Source: Microbacterium sp. Leaf151 (GTDB taxonomy: Bacteria; Actinomycetota; Actinomycetes; Actinomycetales; Microbacteriaceae). Taken from it: DNA of 64,000 nucleotides. Made by a program: the position numbers and the translations under genes. Position 1 is the first letter of the stretch. Each line of letters starts with the position of its first letter. The stretch covers positions 501,427-565,426 of the forward strand of contig NZ_LMOR01000001.1 in NCBI RefSeq assembly GCF_001424225.1, in the 5' to 3' direction. The notes under the pieces were generated by a model. It saw only the letters and a program-made list of their open reading frames with translations. It was not told where the DNA came from and did no database searches. This document shows, piece by piece, positions 58,695 through 64,000 of this stretch.

Positions 58695-61600
58695 TCATGT
58701 ACGCAATAGCTTCGCGGCAGCGCTGTAGGCTTCTGCGCGTTCCGGAATGCGAGGCTTCCGTTTCCATGTCGCGAGCGCCTGAGCGCTCGACTTTTGACTG
58801 CCGTGCACGCCTGCGGCCAACGCGCGAGTGACTGCTGCGTCGGGATGCGCGACAATCCAGTGGTCCATCGCTTCCTGCACGCCCGTCGCGATCAACGCGT
58901 CGAACTCCGGATCCGTTGTCGTCGCCCGAAGCGCCGCCGCTGCCGCGACCGCATCCCGTTGCGATTGGACCAAGAGCGGGCGGATTGCGTCGCGGAGCTT
59001 CACTCTGACCGGAGGCGCCAAAGGCTCCGTGATGAACGCCCACGCGTCTGCGTGCGCGCCACCGCCGATATCCATCGTGTCGTCCAGAACGACCTGGACG
59101 ACGTCGGCATAGAGCTCGGCGTTCGCGGCAGCCATGGCCGCAGCAAACGCCTGCCTCGCGTTCGGCGTCGCCCCCGTGGCTTGAAGAAGGTATCGGGCTC
59201 CGTCGTCTGCGGAGGCGCTTTCGCTGATGTCCGCCCACCGTTCGGCCGCGGCGCGCATGGCCTCCGACGAGGTTGTTGCGAGGACGACGCTGACCGCGTG
59301 ATCGAGGCTCAGCTGACTGACCAGCGCCTCTACCCGGGCCCGTACCTCCGGCAAGTCCTCGCCTTCTTCCACGAGATTGTCAACATGAGCTACGAACTCG
59401 GCTCGCAGGCGGCTATGGAGCAGTTGCAGGTCAATCAGCGCCCAGAATTCCGCAGTGCTGAGGGAGGAAATGTAGGGAGCGACGAACTTGGACACGGTGA
59501 CTATTGCGGTGCCGCTCCACGGCATCGCAGCCATCGCTTTCAAGCTGCGCGCTCGATAGGTCCCACCAGAGTTGAAGATCGTTTGCAGCCGTTCGAGCAA
59601 CATGCCTTCCGCGGAAACTGTCACCTGGCCGCTGGCGAGGACTCGGGCCGCCGCCTGGGTGTACGTTCCAGTGAAGTCGTAGCTGGTGTCGAACCACATC
59701 AACAGAGCGCCAAGGGCTTGGTCCCCCCACGTGGGCGGGAGGCCGGCCGCGAGCATGGTGGGTATCAGACGGGTTGCTCCTGGGAGCTTTGAATCGTCGC
59801 TAAGCATCGGGACCCAGGCTCCGACTAGCGCGTCTTGCGCCTCTCCTTCTAATTTTGGTGCGAGTTCGATGAGCTCGTCGATTGTTGCTGCGAGAAGGAC
59901 CCCGTCGTCATCCTGTTCGTCGGGGGCATCCGCCCACGCCGAGAACAGTGCGGATGACAATGCGGACTGCTGTGTCACGCCGCGCTCAGCCATGGTTCGA
60001 AGCACGGGGAGGCCTCGTGATGCAGGGAACGAACTGGCCGCTATCCACCGCGCGACGATACCGGCGGCGACGGCTGCGCTCGGAACCCGCTTTCCAGCGA
60101 CCGGGCCGCCCCATTCAGCCGCGAGAGAGGCCGTTCGAGTTGCGAGGTCGGCTATTCCCGCTTTGACCTCCGGCAGGGGTTCCGAGTCATCCTCGACCGC
60201 TGCCACGCTGCTTTCCACACGGTGGAAGCTGAGGTTGGAAAGTTGCTTGCCAGTCAGGGCCAGACGGTTCGCAGCGAGGAGGCCAATGGCGCATTCGTAC
60301 GTGTCCGCTGGTTGGGCCACGGCCAGACTCAGCGCCTCCTCGTCGGGCACCGGTGCTTCGCCAACGATCCGGCCCGACATCTTCTGGGCGCGAATGAAGT
60401 CTGCCTTTTCCGCGGGATCGCCCTCCTCGGAGCGCGCCGCTAGAAAGACCGCGCGCGCCAGCAGCAGAACCGCGCTGCGCTCCGCAAGGTCATCCAAACT
60501 CCATTCCCGCCACTTCCCCCAGGATGGCATCGCCTGTACGCCGCGCTCGACCCACGCGGCGAAGTGTTGCTCACCGACGATGGGTTCGAGCATCGCCCGG
60601 TTTTCCCAGACGGGGACGCCGCTATCTGCTGGGTCGATCTCGAGCAAAGTATGCGTTAGGGCTGACGCGGTATCGGCCGATGCCGCCTCTATGAGCTTCA
60701 GCGCACCCTTGACGTCGGAGAGCCAGGACGGGTGCTTCTCGAGGAGCGTTGTGACTGTGCGGGCGATCTCCGCGCTTTGCAGCGGTGCGCAGGAAGGAAC
60801 CGCTGCCAGGATTGCGGCCACCCCGTTGCTCTGCTCGGCTTGTCCGAGCTGACGCAGCACGGAGGTCGTCAGCTCGATAAACGTGGCGGTAGCTTCGGCA
60901 CTGTCGGCTTGCGCTTCGTCCCCGAGTCGCGCGAGGGCCGCCGACTGGTTGTTCGCCAGCGCGGATCGGATGTCTCGCGCTTGGGCGTTGCCGAGCGTGA
61001 GGCTGAAGCGATCTTGTCCGAGGTGAAGGAAGGGGTTCAGGTCGATGTCGTCCGGAACCCACCCGGCCGTTCGCGCGAGGAAGCGGAAGAGCGAGGTATG
61101 GTCTGCGTCGGCTGGGTTGAAGCCGGCCATTGACAGGTATCTATGGTCGTCTTCGTCGACGTCAACCGCGGAAGCTTGGGACGCAATATGGACAAGGCGC
61201 ACGTCGTCAAGAGTTGCGCGGAAGAAAAGAGGGAAATCTGTCTTTAGAACGACGACACGGGCCAGCACGTCGAGATGACCGGTGACGAGTCCAGAGATTA
61301 GAGAGCGCGAGCCGGTACGAGCTTCGCGTGCTGCGGCAAGCCGATAGTCGCTACTGAAGGCGTTAATGAGTCGAACGACGTGGCGGGGGTCGTTCACGTC
61401 GTCGTGGATGAGCATCACTAACACGTCGTCGAGCTTGTCGCCGATTTTCGCGGCTAGAGGTGCCGCCTTTTCGGTGAGCGCGGAGCGTGCATAATCGCGA
61501 AGGTCGAACGTCTCGTGGACCGGAACTTCCTGCCTAAGGGTGAAGAGACGGTTCAGGTACTCTTGCGCATTCGTCGTCGTCTTGGCTTCCCCCGTCTCAA

Positions 61601-62504
61601 TGGCGGCACGGACGATCTGCTCATCGATGGCGACGATGAAGATGGGCTGCCGAGATTTTTTGCAGGTGAGCTGAAAACTGCGTATGGCATTCAAGGCCGA
61701 CAAAATTTGATCCCGCGAGAGGCGATCTATGTCGTCGACGGCGACGACGAGTCTGTTGCTCGCTTTGTCGACGAGGTCGGCGAAAGCCCGCTCCTGCTCA
61801 TCTGCGGCTTCAACCTTGGCCCGCTGAGAGCTTCGACTACCTGGTGTGAAGAGACCTCCGACGTTGACGGCGCCGAGGTTGACAGTGCTCGCAAGCCAAA
61901 TGAACGGCGCAAAGAACGCACCCGCGGTCACAAGGGGTATAAGGATCCCACCTAACCACTTCCACACATCCGCCGGTATCAATGCGGCGCTGAGGCCGAG
62001 CACCAGGGCAGCGGTGATCACGGCGCCTGCCATGATCAGCCAGAACCGCCGCGCACCGAGTTTAAGTTTGCTTTGCGCCGTCTCAACTAGCCGCCCCACA
62101 GGCGACAGCGTCATATCCGAGACGGAAGTAGACTGGGCGCTTCGAAGAGTCTCGAGCACCTCATCAGCGTCCTTCTTGGGCACTTCGCCCGCGTCCACCA
62201 ATGCCTCAGCGAACGCGTACACGGCGGCGCGGTGAAACCCCACTGGCTCGTGCCGCTCCGCCGACATGCGGATGAGCGTGAGATCTGCGCGTCCAGAGAG
62301 CTTGCCGCGGAGCAGTTCGATGACAGTGCTCTTGCCGACGCCGAACTGGCCAAGCAGGCCGATCATACGTCGGTGGGTGGTCGCCTCGGTGACCATCCGA
62401 TGCAAATTCTCCGCAACGTCATCGTGCCCGAACGCGTCCTGGTCGGCTTCGCTTATCGGGGCATCGACGACGAACCAGTTCTGCGACCTGGAGAGTGCTG
62501 CCAC
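58695..62504 (-). CDS. KAP-family P-loop NTPase, 1269 aa
   Basis: GTG start at 62504. Walker A GQFGVGKST at 52-60, two membrane helices inserted inside the NTPase domain (about 153-176 and 181-206), Walker B VVAVDDID at 253-260, and a following IFIVAIDEQIV and EYLNRLFTLRQEVPV as in KAP proteins (Kidins220/PifA group). Residues 480-1269 are a long helical array without recognised domain, possibly a sensor or scaffold. KAP proteins are membrane-associated; PifA of plasmid F blocks phage T7, and many bacterial KAP genes lie in defence islands. It is preceded by an HTH gene four bases upstream. Antiphage function is inference. Confidence 0.8.
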   Translation of the reverse strand: MAALSRSQNWFVVDAPISEADQDAFGHDDVAENLHRMVTEATTHRRMIGLLGQFGVGKSTVIELLRGKLSGRADLTLIRMSAERHEPVGFHRAAVYAFAEALVDAGEVPKKDADEVLETLRSAQSTSVSDMTLSPVGRLVETAQSKLKLGARRFWLIMAGAVITAALVLGLSAALIPADVWKWLGGILIPLVTAGAFFAPFIWLASTVNLGAVNVGGLFTPGSRSSQRAKVEAADEQERAFADLVDKASNRLVVAVDDIDRLSRDQILSALNAIRSFQLTCKKSRQPIFIVAIDEQIVRAAIETGEAKTTTNAQEYLNRLFTLRQEVPVHETFDLRDYARSALTEKAAPLAAKIGDKLDDVLVMLIHDDVNDPRHVVRLINAFSSDYRLAAAREARTGSRSLISGLVTGHLDVLARVVVLKTDFPLFFRATLDDVRLVHIASQASAVDVDEDDHRYLSMAGFNPADADHTSLFRFLARTAGWVPDDIDLNPFLHLGQDRFSLTLGNAQARDIRSALANNQSAALARLGDEAQADSAEATATFIELTTSVLRQLGQAEQSNGVAAILAAVPSCAPLQSAEIARTVTTLLEKHPSWLSDVKGALKLIEAASADTASALTHTLLEIDPADSGVPVWENRAMLEPIVGEQHFAAWVERGVQAMPSWGKWREWSLDDLAERSAVLLLARAVFLAARSEEGDPAEKADFIRAQKMSGRIVGEAPVPDEEALSLAVAQPADTYECAIGLLAANRLALTGKQLSNLSFHRVESSVAAVEDDSEPLPEVKAGIADLATRTASLAAEWGGPVAGKRVPSAAVAAGIVARWIAASSFPASRGLPVLRTMAERGVTQQSALSSALFSAWADAPDEQDDDGVLLAATIDELIELAPKLEGEAQDALVGAWVPMLSDDSKLPGATRLIPTMLAAGLPPTWGDQALGALLMWFDTSYDFTGTYTQAAARVLASGQVTVSAEGMLLERLQTIFNSGGTYRARSLKAMAAMPWSGTAIVTVSKFVAPYISSLSTAEFWALIDLQLLHSRLRAEFVAHVDNLVEEGEDLPEVRARVEALVSQLSLDHAVSVVLATTSSEAMRAAAERWADISESASADDGARYLLQATGATPNARQAFAAAMAAANAELYADVVQVVLDDTMDIGGGAHADAWAFITEPLAPPVRVKLRDAIRPLLVQSQRDAVAAAAALRATTTDPEFDALIATGVQEAMDHWIVAHPDAAVTRALAAGVHGSQKSSAQALATWKRKPRIPERAEAYSAAAKLLRT

Positions 62505-62508
62505 TTTT

Positions 62509-63156
62509 CTACCCGTCCCCCACCGTTTTCTCTTTCACCCGACTCACATAAACATAGCGAGCGGCTCCGACGTCGCTGGCGAGCCCCATCTTGCGGTGTG
62601 CAACGGTGACGGCTGTCGAAGGTGATGGCTCACTCGCCGATAGAGGGCGGGAGGAAGCGGAACGGGGCGGGCGACGGCAGTGCTCGAGGCGCGCTCTGAG
62701 TGTGCTCGAGCGCACTGTCCCTGTCCGGTGCTGAGAGTGTGCGTGCGCCGTCAAAGCAAGATCTCTATCCCACATCGGCCTCCGCCGGGCAGGTACGGTA
62801 CCGCGCGGATTCACGGCGAAGAGGCGCCGAACGTCAATGGGTCGGCTGTAGCGGAGGACACTACTGCACTCACCGAGGATATAGGCGTGCCCCGAGCGAC
62901 CTTCGAGTCGAGCGATAGTCCTCAGCTCGGGCCAGGAGGATCCAGACAGGACCTTGCGAATAGTTTTCTCATCAACGCCAGCCGATTCCGCGACGCTTCT
63001 TGGCGTCCGTCCTGCCATCGCCTCGCGCGAGTTCAACGCCAACGAACGAGCGGTCTCCGCGTCCGGGTCAGGACAAGCCTCGTCGGGCCAACCTGGGCAC
63101 AGCTCCGTCGGCAGCGACCGATGCCGAGCCCGCTCAGACACAGAGACGACGATCAA
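62509..63156 (-). CDS. HTH-type regulator gene paired with the KAP NTPase
   Basis: 215 codons from TTG 63156; GTG 63141 is an alternative. Residues 30-85 contain an XRE-like HTH (RTPRSVAESAGVDEKTIRKV, then LSGSSWPELRTIARLEG). From about residue 125 the sequence is Arg/Ser/His-rich and of poor quality, so the true protein may be shorter and broken by a shift. Stop and KAP start are only four bases apart, giving a regulator-effector unit. Confidence 0.55.
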   Translation of the reverse strand: MIVVSVSERARHRSLPTELCPGWPDEACPDPDAETARSLALNSREAMAGRTPRSVAESAGVDEKTIRKVLSGSSWPELRTIARLEGRSGHAYILGECSSVLRYSRPIDVRRLFAVNPRGTVPARRRPMWDRDLALTAHAHSQHRTGTVRSSTLRARLEHCRRPPRSASSRPLSASEPSPSTAVTVAHRKMGLASDVGAARYVYVSRVKEKTVGDG

Positions 63157-63265
63157 GGTCAGCCGGTCCCCGGAGGCGTGTGGATCGAATGTGCGATATC
63201 GAATCAGTTGACTTGACGCAGATCAGATTCGAGTGGCGTTTGTTCATCTATCGTGGCGTCTCATA

Positions 63266-64000
63266 TCAGTCGAGCAGCAGCGCCGGCTCCTCCAGCACGG
63301 ATGCCACATCAGCGATGAACCGCGAGATCCCGTCGCCGTCGACCACGCGGTGATCGAACGAACCCGAGACCGTCGTGACCCAGCGGGGGCGCACCTCGCC
63401 GTCGACGACCCACGGCTTCTGACGGATCGCGCCGAGGGCGATGATGCCGGCCTCGCCCGGGTTGATGATGGGGGTGCCGGCATCCACTCCGAACACGCCG
63501 ATGTTGGTGATCGTGAACGTGCCGCCGGACTGGTCGGCCAGGCTCGTCTTGCCCTCGCGGGCGGTGAGGGTGAGGTGCTCGAGGGCCTTGGCCAGCTCGC
63601 GCGTGTTCATGCCCTGTGCATCCTTGATGTTCGGCACGAGTAGGCCGCGCGGGGTCGCGGCGGCGATACCGAGGTTGACGTAGTGGCGCACGCTGATCTG
63701 CGCGCCGTCTTCGGTGTCGACCCAGGCGGCGTTGATCATGGGCGTGCGGCGCAGGGCCCAGATCACGGCGCGGGCCATGATCAACAGCGGCGAGATCTTC
63801 ACGTCGGCGAAGTCGGCCGAGGCCTTGAGGCGCTTGACGAGCTCAATGGTGCGCGAGGCGTCGACGTCGACCCACACCGAGACGTGCGGGGCCGAGTACG
63901 CGCTCGAGGTCATCGCGTTGGCGGTGGCTTTGCGGACGCCCCGGACGGGAATGGACTCCTCGCGGGCGTCGGCGGACTGAGCTGCGGGAGCGGGAGCGGA
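63266..64000 (-). CDS. 2-oxoacid dehydrogenase complex E2 (dihydrolipoamide acyltransferase), C-terminal part
   Basis: The gene runs off the right end; 245 residues are visible. They include the end of a linker (Ala/Pro-rich), the catalytic-domain start [60 protein letters not shown] and the active-site motif [11 protein letters not shown] near the C-terminus. Lipoyl and E1-binding domains lie outside. Strongly GC-biased codons show this is chromosome again. Branched-chain versus pyruvate complex cannot be decided; the methylmalonate-semialdehyde and valine-type genes at the left would suit the former. Confidence 0.9.
   Translation of the reverse strand, partial: SAPAPAAQSADAREESIPVRGVRKATANAMTSSAYSAPHVSVWVDVDASRTIELVKRLKASADFADVKISPLLIMARAVIWALRRTPMINAAWVDTEDGAQISVRHYVNLGIAAATPRGLLVPNIKDAQGMNTRELAKALEHLTLTAREGKTSLADQSGGTFTITNIGVFGVDAGTPIINPGEAGIIALGAIRQKPWVVDGEVRPRWVTTVSGSFDHRVVDGDGISRFIADVASVLEEPALLLD

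Overview
The window reads as chromosome of a high-GC Gram-positive actinobacterium, most likely Microbacterium or a close relative in Microbacteriaceae. The reasons are the very GC-rich third codon positions, frequent GTG starts, tightly overlapping ATGA/GTGA gene joints, a CsoR/copper module and mycothiol-type arsenate reductase of actinobacterial style, and actinobacterial plasmid genes (NrdH-redoxin, small SSB, ParA/ParB). Genus is inferred from gene content only.

Layout. (1) 1-645: end of a methylmalonate-semialdehyde dehydrogenase gene, closed by a strong hairpin. (2) About 0.7-30.1 kb: a mosaic accessory island. It holds an HNH-type protein and two unknown genes; a minus-strand plasmid-like block (NrdH-redoxin, small ORF, SSB, a two-gene nucleotidyltransferase pair); a recombinase cassette (tyrosine recombinase, small HTH protein, 653-aa protein with six zinc ribbons and a degenerate recombinase end); an arsenic cluster (9.7-15.3 kb); a copper cluster (16.9-23.4 kb) flanked by an imperfect direct repeat; two copies of a structured non-coding repeat; a frameshifted IS110-type transposase; a proteasome-beta-like Ntn-hydrolase gene; a small gene behind a perfect LexA box; and a decayed parAB operon that abuts the chromosome. 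(3) 30.1-54.6 kb: ordinary chromosome. It has a pucR/aminotransferase pair, palindromic repeats, a DoxX-type protein, a metQNI methionine importer, a six-gene glycosyltransferase/ABC exporter/kinase operon, a two-component system with a divergent acidic secreted protein, and a TetR-amidase-kinase/phospho-lyase-agmatine deiminase-glutamine amidotransferase catabolic cluster. (4) 54.6-63.2 kb: a second accessory stretch with visibly less GC-biased codons: a 560-aa membrane protein, decayed genes and a 1269-aa KAP-family P-loop NTPase preceded by an HTH gene. (5) 63.27-64.0 kb: C-terminal part of a 2-oxoacid dehydrogenase E2 subunit gene that runs off the window.

How parts work together. In the arsenic cluster, arsenate is reduced by two low-molecular-weight-phosphatase-type reductases (one fused to an ArsR repressor), and arsenite probably leaves through an aquaglyceroporin; no ArsB or Acr3 pump is present. 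In the copper cluster, CsoR senses Cu(I), a CopZ-like chaperone passes it to a CPH-type P1B ATPase, and several exported His/Met-rich proteins handle it outside. The 36.9-44.4 kb operon looks like a dedicated glycoconjugate assembly and export line. The 47-54.6 kb genes look like a route that strips amide, phosphorylated-amine, guanidino and gamma-glutamyl groups from polyamine-like nutrients.

The observations I rate highest are the proteasome-like Ntn hydrolase on the island, the repeated hairpin element with a paired stem that changes on both sides, the zinc-ribbon recombinase cassette, and the KAP NTPase/HTH pair.
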